A DNA stretch of 64,000 nucleotides from Casuarina equisetifolia (GCA_028551475.1 CM052357.1:17097931-17161930), one strand, 5' to 3'. Numbered from the stretch's first letter, positions 36,460 to 48,471 are shown. The notes: generated by a model not told the origin, from the sequence alone. Program-made: numbers and translations.

Positions 36460-37080
36460 CCCTCTTGGAAGGAGGATGATAATCTAAAATAGTTATCTTT
36501 ATAAGATTACCTATTGCAATATGTTTCCAAGCATGTAGCTCTATCAATAGAGACTAGTATTTTGAGTATCTACTATAGTGAGAGAGATGCTCTTCTCAAC
36601 TTTGTCAACCTCATTAACAATTTCTGCCTAAGATAGTCCTTTACTAGTTTCAATTTCATTAGCATTATACAAAGTATGAGCATTTTTAATTTCACCTGAA
36701 TCATCTATACTTTATTTGAAGATGATGTTTTAGTTTTAGTTACAATATCAAATTTAGAAGCTTTTTAGTCTTTTTTCTTGATTTTCTTCTAAGTATGTCA
36801 CTTAGAGTACACACAATCAACTTTATATTCATAAAATCTATTGTTCGGAAGACTTACCATTGCTTTATAGAAAATAACTCAAGATTGATTTGATCCACCA
36901 ATTATCTTAATAGAGACTAAATTAATATTTGAAAGCTAAGAACTTTACATAGTAACCGTGTTTTCCTATTTCTAAACTCCCCTAGTAATGTAGTTAGCAA
37001 TAGTCTTCTTTTAAGCCCTTCCATCACCTCCTCTATATCCTTCTTGCCTTTTCAGGCAACACATTTTTAATTACTAAAAC
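36460..37080 (-). pseudogene. decayed LINE ORF1-like sequence
   Basis: Contains YEYKVDCVYSK at about 36790-36830, which should lie after, not before, the DUF4283 domain at 35880-36450. It is therefore likely the tail of a second ORF1 copy, either an adjacent truncated LINE or a duplication. Confidence 0.4.
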
Positions 37081-37431
37081 CCTAAGCAAATCAAAACCAA
37101 AAATTCTAAAAACTAAAAAACACCAATCAGATTGAAAGGGGGAAGAAGTCTCAACCCTATCCTACCCATAAATTCTAATGCTAGCAATGCTTTAAAAACA
37201 AAGAAGTTGCATTATAGGACTCCTCCCTGCCTCTTGCAAAAATGCTTGCTAGTTTTTGTAATCCATAAGTTTAACCCTACACCATTACTCATCTATAGTT
37301 TTTGTTTATCCCAACTTCACATGGTTTTGAGTTTCCTCATTTGCATATAGATTTCTTAACACACAGAAATATCGATTTGCTTCTAGCCAACAAAAAAACG
37401 TTTTCACTTTCTGTCATTCATCAACTTTCTC

Positions 37432-37433
<2 letters not shown>

Positions 37434-37461
<28 letters not shown>
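37434..37461. repeat. (TG)14 microsatellite
   Basis: Uninterrupted TG dinucleotide run of 28 bp. Confidence 0.97.
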
Positions 37462-37467
<6 letters not shown>

Positions 37468-37486
37468 CCATGTGTTCTTAAGCCCC

Positions 37487-37727
37487 CATTCAAATCTAGT
37501 AAAAAGTATTGTTTACATTTACAAATAGTTTTTCTCATAAAACTATTTGTTCCTTTTACTTCCCACTAGGAATTTACAATCTTGATTCTTCAAATCTTTC
37601 ATCATAAACAAACCTTTAGATCCTTTCTAGCAAATTCTCTAATAAGATATTCCAATGTTATGATGAAGTTCTTCACCTCTAAGGCAAATTTGTAAATGTA
37701 AACAATACTTTTTATTGGATTTGAATG
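37487..37727. repeat. 241-bp element with 40-bp terminal inverted repeats
   Basis: Left arm 37487-37526 (starts CATTCAAATCTAGTAAAAAG) and right arm 37688-37727 are inverted copies with about 3 mismatches; the inner part is 161 bp with no ORF. Size and shape fit a MITE, but no flanking target duplication is evident. Confidence 0.7.
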
Positions 37728-37853
37728 AAGACTAGATATTGATTGAAACTTTTGAAGACCTATCATGAGGGCTTAGATAGATCATTTGTTTCCTCTACCA
37801 AAAGCAATAGGTAACATGTTTGAAAACTTGAAGAGACAATATTTGATTTAATG

Positions 37854-38193
37854 TCATATTATGACTAGTCTTATCATAAAGGCATAAGCCTTTGAATTAT
37901 GAGATATTAACACGTTAGCTATGATCATCATCTGGCCTCTTCCTCCACTCACTTTCATCACTACTAGAATTTGTAGAAGCTTCATCTTGGTTACCTTGGG
38001 GGCCATGGCAAAAGTTTTGCAACATTTGGAAGACATCAAACAATTGCCCTTTCATTTGGGAGATGTCAAACAATTGCTCCTTCACCTTGCCTAACTTAAG
38101 CGATAATAACATTCTATTTGCAACTTCCCATGGTGGAATTGGGGAAGAATGGCCACTATGATAAGATGAAAAATTGCCACTTGGATTAAACAT
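37854..38193 (-). pseudogene. possible gag leader of an LTR element (element H)
   Basis: Two overlapping minus-strand frames (about 92 and 61 codons) start shortly after a primer-site-like motif and an LTR. The longer reads MFNPSGNFSSYHSGHSS and ends in a serine/aspartate-rich STNSSSDESEWRKRPDDD. I do not recognise a domain. The place after the LTR suggests the start of gag or a leader ORF. Confidence 0.45.
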
Positions 38194-38233
38194 CCTAAGG
38201 ATAGCTCACTTAAAAGAATAACTTGGCTCCAAT

Positions 38234-38250
38234 ACAATGATATGGATCTT
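38234..38250 (-). other. primer binding site-like motif of element H
   Basis: Minus strand ATTGTATTGGAGCCAAG is a drifted match to TGGTATCAGAGCC, between the LTR and the leader ORF. Confidence 0.5.
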
Positions 38251-38251
38251 G

Positions 38252-39032
38252 TGGCAGGCTAGAGTGAGCTTGGATTAAAGGTAATATGTAAAAATCAATT
38301 TTGTTTTGTGTTTTTGGATTTTTTTTGTGAGAAAAGTGAATGTTTAGATGGAATGATGGTGGGAAAATGAAAATAAAAAGAATTTAAACAAAAATATATG
38401 CTAAGTGACCAACTCCAAGACATAAAGCCAATGCCTCTAGTCAAAGAGGTGTTCCACCACCAATCTCAGGCAAGAATTAGATAAAGGATGCAAAAGTTAA
38501 ATCACACAACTTAGTATTTTGTATTCTTTAGAAAACAATACTACTTACAACTAAAACAATGTTCCTTTTAAATAGGCAACTAAACCTAATCCTATAAGGA
38601 TTTGAGTAAATTAAGAATCCTTAAAACCTAATCCTAGAAGGATCTTGGTAAATCAAGAATCCTTAAAATTAAGAAATTCTTGACAAATTAGGATTCTAAC
38701 AAATAAGAGAATCCTAGACAAATTAGAAATCTGACAAGAATGAAAATCCTAAATAAATTAGAAAACCTAAATAATTAAGGAAAACCAAACCAAAAGAAAT
38801 GATCTTAAACAATAAAGAAAACCTAAGAAATTAAAGACTTAACAACTATTTAGGAAACCCCCATATTAATAATAAAAACTACAAAGATGCTACATAATAT
38901 TCTTAGGATACTCTTCAACCTTGGCCTTCTTATAACCACTCAATTACATTGTGGCTTAAACAAGTATTAATTGATAAAATTAACATATAGGCTAGGCTAC
39001 GAGCTCAGGCTAATGTAGTGGTTCCCGCATCA
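38252..39032 (-). repeat. 5' LTR of unclassified element H
   Basis: The minus strand starts TGATGCGGGAACCACTACAT at 39032 and runs about 780 bp to the primer-site-like motif. Includes imperfect repeats of AATCCT-AGAAGGAT-type units at about 38585-38700. No second LTR is seen. Confidence 0.55.
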
Positions 39033-39970
39033 TAACCATGATAAATTACAAATAGGGACATAACATTGTAGCATTTAAATGCTTCTCAACTATAATGTAC
39101 AAACCTTGAAGCTCATAATGTGCAATGTTCAAAATGAATAATATCTACAAACCATGGAATAGAAGAAGAAATAATGACATACATAACAATGCATGAGGCT
39201 AAGATAAGATTCCAATTCCATAGCTCAATAAAAAGGTAAAACAAAGAAGGAAAGAAAGTGGAAAAGAAAAGGGTACCAGCAAAAGGGAAAGACGAAAGTC
39301 ACTGAGGGACTTTATAGAAGACCAACTTTTGTACCTAAAGGCATAAATTGATCAAAATGAATCAAGGAAGAGAAAAGAAAAAAATAGGGTAATGAAAAAG
39401 GTAAGCCATGAATTAATGTCTAGTATTAAACAATAAAATTTCCAAGGAAAAGAAAACCAATGATTTGATGTCAACATTGCCATGTGGTCATTAATAAAAC
39501 ATATAGGCTCATTAAGCCACATGGACACACATGTTAGAGGAACAAGCCATGTTAGCCCATGTTCTTGTGATGCCTGACGATTGTTTCCCTTTTTGATTTC
39601 TTTAGCCTCTCCTACACACATATGGCTATAAAACCAACATCAAAGATCTTTCCATAGAATGGAAGATCATGCAAAACCAAATGTAGAATTGACCTACCAT
39701 GGTTGTTTCAACTATAGGAAGAATCTTTATGAACAATCATAGTTATTCAAAAATTTTGAACTCCTTTCATATTCTCTTTTATTCAAACTAGTTTTCAAAA
39801 TTAGCCTTATTCTATCTTAATATTGTTGATTCCCATTTCACTTCCATGTAATAATCTATCACTTATAAATTCAAGTTGTGTTGTAAACCTAAATCATCAA
39901 GTTTAGATATTGTGTTTTTTCTTCTTGCCTATTTTAGAGTAAAAGTCTATGAATTTCTTGGTTCTTGTTT
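39033..39970. other. between two LTR elements; possible LTR of copia G
   Basis: No gene recognised; the 89-codon minus-strand ORF at 39352-39621 has no known domain. A TATA box (CTATAAAAC, about 39626) and the primer site just downstream suggest that the right half, about 39530-39970, is the 5' LTR of copia G. Its sequence does not clearly match the 3' side. Confidence 0.35.
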
Positions 39971-39977
39971 TCTATTT

Positions 39978-39992
39978 TGGTATTAGCAAGCC
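39978..39992 (+). other. primer binding site of copia G
   Basis: TGGTATTAGCAAGCC, a tRNA-Met primer-site variant, about 40 bp before the gag ATG at 40033. Confidence 0.6.
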
Positions 39993-40032
39993 TATTAGTG
40001 AAACCTTAATCTTTTTGAATGATCTAAATCCC

Positions 40033-41400
40033 AATGGCTCAGTAATTTTCCACCCCTAATCAATCCCATGCCTTTGTAACTCCCGTTGTAAGAAATCTCT
40101 CCTTTTTAGCAATGAGGGTTCACATTGAAGGCCATCTAGAAGGCTCATCTTACTCTGCATCTTTAAACAATTAATCTCTTACCAATATTCAATGTTTTCC
40201 TCCTTTGTCTTACTAAGTTCATGATAGACATTGATGATGACGGTTCAATCATTAGAATAATGAGCACTGAATATGTTGTTTGGCACAAGAAAGATCAAAC
40301 CATTCTAGGGTTTGATCCTAAATACAAAATTTAACCCAATTGTTTGGGACCTCTTACAATCTATATCTTTTTGTAATGTATGGAAAGCCTTTGCCTTTAA
40401 GTTTGTTGTCTAAAGCACCATTTGTGCTTCCAACCTCCGCCTTTACTTGTAGTCGATTGCTAAAGGTCACTACTCATTGATGAACTCACCATTGTCAATG
40501 AAATTGTTCATGACAATGAGTTCTTAACACATCTATTTCATGGGCTTGGAGCTCTATGTACTCCCCTTGGCCACTATCATCATTATGTAGACCTAGATGG
40601 TAACTTATGAAGATCTTCAATGACACATGAGGCTCATTTGGAACTCAGTGAGCAATCATAACCATACTTGGTCATGTTCACCATTGCCAACAACCCAAAA
40701 CCTCGTAGGGGTCTAGCTACTAGAACATAGAATCAACTTTGCTACTAAACTTGCCAACACCTTATTGCATCATTTACTACTAGTTACAACACTCTTAATG
40801 TCCAAGTACCATAAGAGGCTATTATGTGCTCGTTGGTAAAAGTCATCCTAAGCCGTCATGCTACCAAATTTGCAATTGCATTGGCCATAAAGCCATCAAG
40901 CTAGATACAAGTAGCCTAACTCATCTACCTTGACTCAAACCAATGTAGCTCTCCATTTCCCTCCTCTAACCTAATCCTAACACTCTTTTGGATGCTCTTT
41001 CTCAGCCTAATCTGGTGTAGCTTGGTTTCCAAATCCAAAGGCTTCCAACCATATTGGCACCAACACAATGGACCTTAAGAATTTGATAGCCTATACTAGT
41101 GAAAATTAAGTCACTATAGGAGATAGGGTGAGGTTACTCATTACTCACACTAGTAACTTTGTAAACCCCTTAAACTTAATATCTCCAGTGCCTTGGTAAT
41201 TCCATCAATCTTAAAAAATTTACTATTTATGTCCTAATTTACCAAGGATAATAATTGTATTTTCCTTTTCTATCCTAATTTTTGTACCACATAAAACCTA
41301 TGTATAAGGAGGACCCTACTCAAAAAAAAATTTATCATAGACTCTACTGCCTAAGGCCACAATGATGGAGCAATCACCTCTTGTGCTTATTATTTCTTTA
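40033..41400 (+). pseudogene. copia G: gag and protease remnant
   Basis: Begins MAQ at 40033 and then breaks at once. Recognisable pieces: LSKAPFVLPTSAFTCSRLL-like gag text (about 40390-40450) and, after gag, NLIAYTSEN.VTIGDRVRLL (about 41070-41140; usual NL..YTGTDQVMVGNGQ.L). This is followed by the NLISVSQF-equivalent region. These are the copia gag/protease marks. Very decayed; the zinc knuckle and DSG active site are not readable. Confidence 0.55.
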
Positions 41401-41579
41401 AACATGTTTGAAAAATGACATTACCAATTAAGGTATTCAACCTATGACAATATAATAAGATTGCTCCACATTAATAAAATTCTTTCATGGAAATAAGCCT
41501 TCATCTTGTAATGTTTATCGGTTAAGTAAAACTATTAGAATTCTATATTAACGAACCAATTATATCTTAAAAGCCCTCT

Positions 41580-42330
41580 TGGAATTAGTCCAATTTGATA
41601 TGATGGGCTTTCACCAAGAGTATCCTCAAAATGCAATAAATATTACATTATGTTTCCAGATGATTTTTCCAAGCTTTCATGGATCTATCCTTTCTAAACA
41701 TGTGATCAATTCCTTACATACTTGAGAATTTTTATTTATTAGTAGAAAATCAATTATTCATAAAAATTAGGAATATACAGAGTGATGGCATTGCCAAAGT
41801 GACCTCTACATCCTTTTGTGCACTCCTATTCAAATTGGGCATTCATCAACATCTATCAAGCCTATATACTCCATTTCACAATGGATATGCAAAATGCAAA
41901 CATTGATATATTGTCGAAACTAGGTTACCTTTTTTAAATCAAGCGCATATTCCCCAACACTTTTTGGATTTTGCTTTTGAAATAATCATTCATATAATAA
42001 ATAGGCTACCAAGCCCTATCATTCAAAATAAGACTCCATGGGAAAAGTTATTTAATCAAGCTCCTTATATTTTCTACCTTTGTATTTTTTGCTATCTCGT
42101 TTATCCTTATTTATGTCCTTACTCTAAACATAAATTAAATCCTTGCTCTAGACCAGGTATCTTTTTAGGCTATGATTCATGTTATAAGGGATATCATTGC
42201 CATTACACTAAAATAAACCAAATTTGTGTTGTTGCAAATGCAATCATTGATGACCAATCCTATCCTTTAAAGGACCACAAACATCTATGTTACATAATGG
42301 GCTTTAATCTTTTAATCCTTTTATCACCTT
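41580..42330 (+). pseudogene. copia G: integrase remnant
   Basis: The best frame is open at 41964-42380: MDFAFEIIIHIINRLPSPII (usual W..AF.TAVYLINRLPTPVL), PWEKLFNQAPYIFYLCIFCY (usual LRVFGC), YPYLCPYSKHKLNPCSRPGI, FLGYDSCYKGYHCHY and then a VFDE-like end. This is the integrase C-terminal side that inserts copia DNA. The earlier part (41580-41960) holds core fragments with stops. Confidence 0.85.
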
Positions 42331-43084
42331 ACAACTCTTCTTATTCCAATGGTCCCTTCTATTCATGGTTTCTTTATTAAAACCACACCTTTCTCTTCTA
42401 CTAAGACCATGAACACAAGCTCATTACATATGGTAAGGGAGTAACTACATTAGCTCAAGCTATTAGCCTAATCTATATGTTGAGCATGTTAGCAAATACA
42501 AGTTTGGACCATAACCTGATCCAATGGGTCCAAGAAGAGCAAAGTTGAAAAGCATCTCAAGAATTCTCTAGAATCTCTCATTTGTTTTAGGGTTTCTTTA
42601 ATTGTCATAAGTCTTACTTGTTTAGGGTTTTTTATTGTTAAAGATTATTTCATTTTGTCTAGGTTTTCCTTAATTGTTTGAAGCCTTAATTCATCTAGTT
42701 TTTCTTAATTATGTAGATCCTTGATTTATCTCACATTTTTTTATTTATCGGGATCCTTAATTTGTTTAGGATTTCCTTAAGTTTTAGGATTTCTAATTTT
42801 TTTAGGTCTTTAAGGTTAAGAGAGTCATTTCAATTGTAGGAAGACTTGTTTTTCTAGAAAAATAGAAAACCTTAAGTTATTCCTTCTTCAACTTGTGATT
42901 CCTTTGCCTAATTCTCACCAAAGATTGGTGATGAAGCACCACTATGATTAGTGGTGCTAGCTTTATGTCTTGAAGCCTATCTAGGCAATTATCATTCCGT
43001 TTTTTCTTCTTCTTCCTGCCTAAACATAATTTTTCTCATACCAAAACCCCAAAAACCTAGAAAAATGACCACCCTAGCAAACTT

Positions 43085-44085
43085 CATTCATTCTCACCAT
43101 TAGATCTGTATCAATTTTTCATTGATAACATGATTATTACAAGAGGTGATGATGAGGCCATTAAAGATTTCAAGAAGTATTTATGTTTTATGTTTCACAT
43201 GAAAGATCTTAGCCTTATGAAATACTTTTTGGAAGTTGAGATGGTGCGGTCCAAATTTAAGACTATTGTAAACTAAAGAAAATATGCCTTAGAATTAATA
43301 TTAAAATGTCATCTTTATGGATGTAAGCCTTTTGCAACTCTATGGAATAGAACCTTAGGTTCATTACTAAAGACTATGATAATTTTTGCGAAAAGAAAGG
43401 AATCCTCCTCTAAAGGACATCATAAGATACCAATGGTTGGTTAGAAGGTTAATTTACCTCACTGTGACCAAGCTTAACATTAGTTTCACTATGCAATTAT
43501 TAAGTCAATTCATGCATGCTTTTAAGGAGTCATATGTTTAAGTACCCTTCAAGTCATTAGGTACATTAAAAGGTCATCTAAACAAATCTTATTAATGAAA
43601 TCTAAAAATAGACTTGAATTGCAATTTTACTATGATGGCACTTATGAGTCATGGCCCATAGGAAAAACACTTAACAATTAGTTCTTGCATTAAACTAGGA
43701 AATTCTTTTTATTTCTTGAAAAAATAAGAAACAATATACTATCTTACAATTTTTCACTAAATCTAAGTTTCATGCTATGGCATTGACCACATGTGAGATT
43801 ATTTGACTTTTTGGGCTTTTTAAGGACTTATAAGTATAATTGATAAGACTAGTGTCCATTTATTATGATAATGAGCCTATTATGAAGATAGTTGCTGACC
43901 TAGGGCATACATAAGAAGATTGAACATATTGAGATTGATCATCATTTCTTTTAATAAAAGATAGCTACATGGATCATCTGTACCACCCATATCTCTACAT
44001 AAGACTAGTTTACTAATTTGTAGACAAAAACACTAGGAGTACAACAAGCTAGATGTTTTGATTTGTATAAACCACTAGCTTGAAA
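43085..44085 (+). pseudogene. copia G: reverse transcriptase end and RNase H
   Basis: FIDNMIITRGDDEAIKDFKK (43113-43172; usual YVDDMIITG), FHMKDLSLMKYFLEVEM, RKYALELILKCHLYGCKP, ending in RNase H with FFLFLEKIRNN-like text and KIEHIEIDHHFF (about 43918-43955; usual KHIEIDCHFV). The catalytic second Asp is Asn. The first half of RT, between 42400 and 43080, was lost or is unreadable. Confidence 0.82.
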
Positions 44086-44089
44086 AGGA

Positions 44090-46450
44090 TGCTAAAAATC
44101 ATGTTTTATTTGCCTAGCTTACATAAACAACAACTCATTATGGCCTATCACTTGTAACCTTACCTTTTCTTCCTTCTTTCTGTTCTTTATAAAGCTTTCT
44201 CTAACTCTTGCTTTTTTATGTATATCCATTGAACCACAAGAAATTTAATTACAATTGTTTCATAGTTTCTTATCATCCATAGTTTCCACAAATCATAAAA
44301 CTTTCTAGTTCCCCTTTTCTCCCCCATTCAAGAAACATTAGGGTTGATTCTCTAGAAGAAAAGAAATGTTTTATTCCTTCTTATTTTGGCCTAATCTATT
44401 CTAATTCTCATAAGATGTCGATGTTGTATTCTTTTAAAACATCAATAATCTTTTTTTCTTTTTTGGCTTCCTTTTAGTTACAATAGAGTGTACTACACTT
44501 TTTGGCACTAGATATCTCATCAAAGACTCCACCATGCTCCCCTTCATTAGTTCCTTTATATTTGTTGGTGTTTGTTAAGCCTTTGCTTCCATGCTACTTT
44601 TAGCATACAAGACGTGTCACCACATATCAATTTGTGGGGATATAGGAATTAAAGGCTTTTCTAGGCATAAATGCTAACAAGAGTTCACTACCTAGTTAAG
44701 ATAAGTTGAATCCTCATTACTCTACACACCAACCATCGTCTAAAATCATCTTGCCATCACCCAAGTTGCAATAGCCAACCTATGCAAATAAGGATAAGGC
44801 ACCCACATAGTCATTGGCCTTGTATAGCATCAATAAGATTTTCTAGACTTAGTCTTTATATATTATAGTAGAATAATGAAATTTAAGATCTTTGCTCATG
44901 AATATGTTTTTCTTTTATTAAACATTGTAGCGAGGCTAATTGGCCCTATGATTATAGAGCTTCCTTTTTTATTTTTTTCTTCTCTCTTTATTTCTCTTTT
45001 ACTTAAGTTCTTTTTCTTTTGTTCATGCTACTTATTTTTATAAGAATTGTGTCCTTCATTGACAAGTGTAACTTCTTACTATTTGTTTTTTGACCTTTTA
45101 GGGTCTATATTTACTATTGAGAATTGTGTCCTTCATTTACAAGTGTGTGATTATGATTCTCAATAGTTAATACAAACCCTAAAAGGTCAAAAAATAAATA
45201 TTAAGAAGTTTTAGTATTTTTTTTAAATTAGAAATAAAGGTGATTCCTTGACAAATTTTAGTAAGAATAACAATGGTAAAAGTAACAGCCATACCTTTGA
45301 TAAGTGTAGAAGGCATAGCATAAACCTAGCCCTTTTAAAAACTTAGTTTAACATAACTTACATAAAATTCCTAGTACTTAAAGACATACTACAAGTAAAA
45401 TTAAAAGTTATAAAGGACAATATATAGGCCTCACCTTATGGTGATTTGTAATTTCCTAAACTTTGTTTATCTTTGTGAAATGCACTTAAGCATGATCTAT
45501 GCAAAAAGTCAAGTCAGTAAAAATATAAACATTCTAAATTGTGTGGCGATCATTTGCTAATTTATCCACCACTAAGTTCCCTTCTTTGTATATGTAACTT
45601 AGAATTGTTTGTTAAGGTAGAAGATTAACAAACCTTCATAATGTATATTCCAAATGCCAAAAATGTATCCATTTGTTAAGCATACAATGTGCTAGATAAG
45701 ACAAATTAGATTCAATTATTTGTGTACGAATTTGATTCAATTATTAGAGGAATTTATTTTCTTTCATGACATATTATAAGACCTCAAAGTAGTACATGTG
45801 CCTCCACATAGTAGCATTTAGTTTTAGTGGTCTTTTTCTCCTTAACATTATAATTATGTTGTTATACTAAATATTGCTACATAATGAAGGTTAAGTTTTC
45901 ATTTTATTTTACTCATAATTTGAATTGTATATTATGTCTTCTTTATTCTAGTAAGTTTTACAATTTTATTTTTTTATCTGTAATAGGTTTTATAATTTTC
46001 TTTCTTGATTGTATTAATTCTTATAATTTCTTTCCCTAATAGTAACAATATTTTCATTAAGTAAGAATAATAAAACCAAAGCTTTCACTTATCATTTTCA
46101 ATATTTGACATTGTATTATTTGAAAAAAGCTATAGTTACTTGTAAAAGCATACATCGAGTTTGCTAAGATGTAATATCCACTAGTTTACTAAGAGACCTA
46201 AAACAACTACATACACCACCAAGCCTTAACAATTCCTCCCTTTCAAGCAACCTATGGACAACAAAGGTTAATTGTGCAATCTATAATGATACTAATTGTT
46301 GGGATCCTCATTGTTACCACTTGTCCAAAAATTGTAACTTATAGTTAATGTACATACTCTATATTTAACCATCTCATTAGTAAAGTCTATAGGCTTATTA
46401 ATACACTTGTAGAATCACACACACACATAGAGACACACATTACTAAGTCC
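44090..46450. other. no gene; possible 3' LTR of copia G, then unassigned
   Basis: A polypurine-like GAAAAGGA precedes TGCTAAAAATC at 44090, the usual junction of copia pol and 3' LTR, but the 3' end of that LTR was not found. The rest is AT-rich with the inverted repeat at 45071-45209 and a short CA-run at about 46418-46430. Confidence 0.35.
45071..45209. repeat. inverted repeat with 54-bp arms and 31-bp loop
   Basis: 45071-45124 and 45156-45209 are inverted copies with about 5-6 mismatches (arm core GACCTTTTAGGGT / ACCCTAAAAGGTC). The loop repeats a segment lying just left of the arm: GAATTGTGTCCTTCATT..ACAAGTGT occurs at about 45046 and 45121. Confidence 0.85.
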
Positions 46451-46926
46451 TTGTTGAAAATCATGTGTTAATGTGTTTTGTTAAGAAAATTTTTATTTGT
46501 AAATGTATGATAACATCTTTATGTACATACATTGAATACCAAAGAAAGTAAAAGATGTGAAAATTATTATATCAAATAATAATATTATAAAGTAACCAGT
46601 TTTCCACATTCCATTATCAAAAATCATATATAAAGTTAAGAGAAATATTTTTGTGTGATTTAATGAGCAAAAAATATAAGTGCTTATATTAAAAAAAAAT
46701 GATACGTAGTGATTATGTGCTTATAGGTACTTGTGAAGGATAAAGTCATATTACTTGTTTCTTCAAGCTTAATGCAGATACAAGAAAAACTATTCACTAG
46801 TTGGTTTAAGCCAAATGGATCTTTATTTGCTGGAACCTTACCTATTGAATCTTTGTTTGAGGGATCCTTACATGCTAGACTATTACTTGCTGAACACATG
46901 AGAAATAGCCCTACAAAGCTTAGCCT

Positions 46927-47056
46927 GCACATCTCAATTTGCTAGAAGGCCTACGTATCTCAATTTGTTAGAAGGCCCGCACATCTCAGTTTGCTAGAAG
47001 GCCCGCACACCTCAGTTTGTCAAAAGGCTTACGAATCTCATTATGCTAGAAGGCCC
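46927..47056. repeat. 26-bp minisatellite in the solo LTR (5 units)
   Basis: Five 26-bp units of the type GCACATCTCAGTTTGCTAGA plus AGGCCC, with point changes. Unrelated in sequence to the arrays in the other LTRs. Confidence 0.92.
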
Positions 47057-48037
47057 ATGAAGCTTAGCCCAAGCTAACTTCAATTAAGTAAAATGAGGCC
47101 ATTTCACTTTAAATAAGAGACTACCACTTAAATAGAACAAGCCTTAGCCCCATCTCCACGAAGCCTGTTCTCTATTCTCTCTCTCTCTTGACCACTGATT
47201 CTTTAATGGTAAGAAGAGTGAGGTGATGGATTTGTCATAATGGTCTTCTGTTGTGAAAAATGTTGCCTCTACAATTGTATTAAGTCTCTTCTATCAAATC
47301 TTAACGGGTATTATTCAAGAACTGAAACCTTAGAAAGCTCAAGATTCCATAATATGTTATATAAAGTGATTTTGGTGGATGTTTAAGTGCAGTTGTATGA
47401 TATATTATTGATTATATTGAAAGAGATAAAAGTTTGGTGAAAATCCTGCTCATACTGCCATGTTCTTCAATCTTCAGAGAGAGCTAGAATCTTCAATGGT
47501 ATTCCTTCAAATCTATTATCTTGTGAATATCTACTATTAGATTGATCCTTCTATGTGCTAGAACAATTCAATATATTATTTACACATAGAGATCTTTGTA
47601 AATCTAAAACCCTAGCTTCAAGAAAATTAAGGGTTTCATGATTAGAGCTTTAATTGAACTTATATATTTTCAATTAGCTCTTTAAGAAGCATTATTCTTC
47701 ATAATCATTTCATATCTAAGTATTTGCTTGATGTATTGAAGTTGTTTCAACTTAAACATTGTAGTCGTGGAACTAATGACTCTTTGTTGAGGAGTTGTGA
47801 AGTGTAGGAGAAGGTTTCTCGTAACTTGAAGTAAAGTAGACTTCAACTTATTGAGTTGAAGGATAAAAGGGTGGAAGTAGGTGAAAAGTGTCGAACCATT
47901 GTGTAAACCCTTGTGTTCTATTATCTAGTTCTTATCTCTTTGTTTATATATTGTGATATAACTTAGTTGAATCATAATCTTGCATCAAACCTAGAAAAAC
48001 CAAAAAAATATAGGTAAAACTGTGATAACCAATTCAA

Positions 48038-48055
48038 CCCCCCCCCCCCCCCCCC
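48038..48055. repeat. C18 homopolymer near the LTR end
   Basis: Eighteen cytosines where other family members have a short C/T run (the complement of GGGGGGTTGAATTGG). Confidence 0.9.
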
Positions 48056-48120
48056 AACCTCTTGGTTAGCCATAAAACCTTACAATCCTAATGGTAGTAA
48101 AATAGGTGTATTATAACTTA

Positions 48121-48457
48121 TGTTAGAATGTGAGAAATCCACACACTTGGCCACATTAGTAGACATGTCAGCCTTAGTGCCATGTTAACAATTAAATTGT
48201 GAGAGGTTTCTTTTTTGGACTTAAAGATCTGGCCATTAGCATCACCAAAAATCCAACCTTGATTATTTTTTTTTTGTAATTAAGATAATTTTTATTTCAT
48301 TATTCCTTATTAAAAGTATATATTGATCAAAATTTATCATTGTTATTATTAAAGAAATTTTTTAAAAGAAACCACATTTTAATCTTCCCTGTCATCTTCT
48401 TTGTTTTTTTTCCATGAACCTAAGGTTCCAACAATGTTTTGATTCTTCCTTCTTTCA
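48121..48457 (+). repeat. 5' LTR of copia D
   Basis: 337 bp, TGTTAGAATGTGAGAAATCC to TTCTTTCA, directly followed by a primer site. Its start matches the remnant 3' LTR at 52206-52286 (TGTTAAGAAGTGTGAAATCC), which confirms the element. Confidence 0.85.
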
Positions 48458-48471
48458 TGGTATCACAAACC
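48458..48471 (+). other. primer binding site of copia D
   Basis: TGGTATCACAAACC, a tRNA-Met primer-site variant abutting the LTR. Confidence 0.8.

Larger units (their letters stand above)
46452..48084 (+). repeat. solo LTR, Sirevirus-like, plus orientation
   Basis: 1633 bp, starting TGTTGAAAATCATGTG and ending GGTTAGCCATAAAACCTTACA, the exact reverse of the other family copies. Flanks are GTCCT (46447-46451) and ATCCT (48085-48089), a duplication with one change. No gag follows: copia D begins 36 bp on. Contains a 26-bp array and an 18-C run near its end. Confidence 0.92.

Noticed and set aside
37434..37461. (TG)14 run as a functional Z-DNA or regulatory site
   Set aside because: An ordinary microsatellite; nothing nearby suggests a role.
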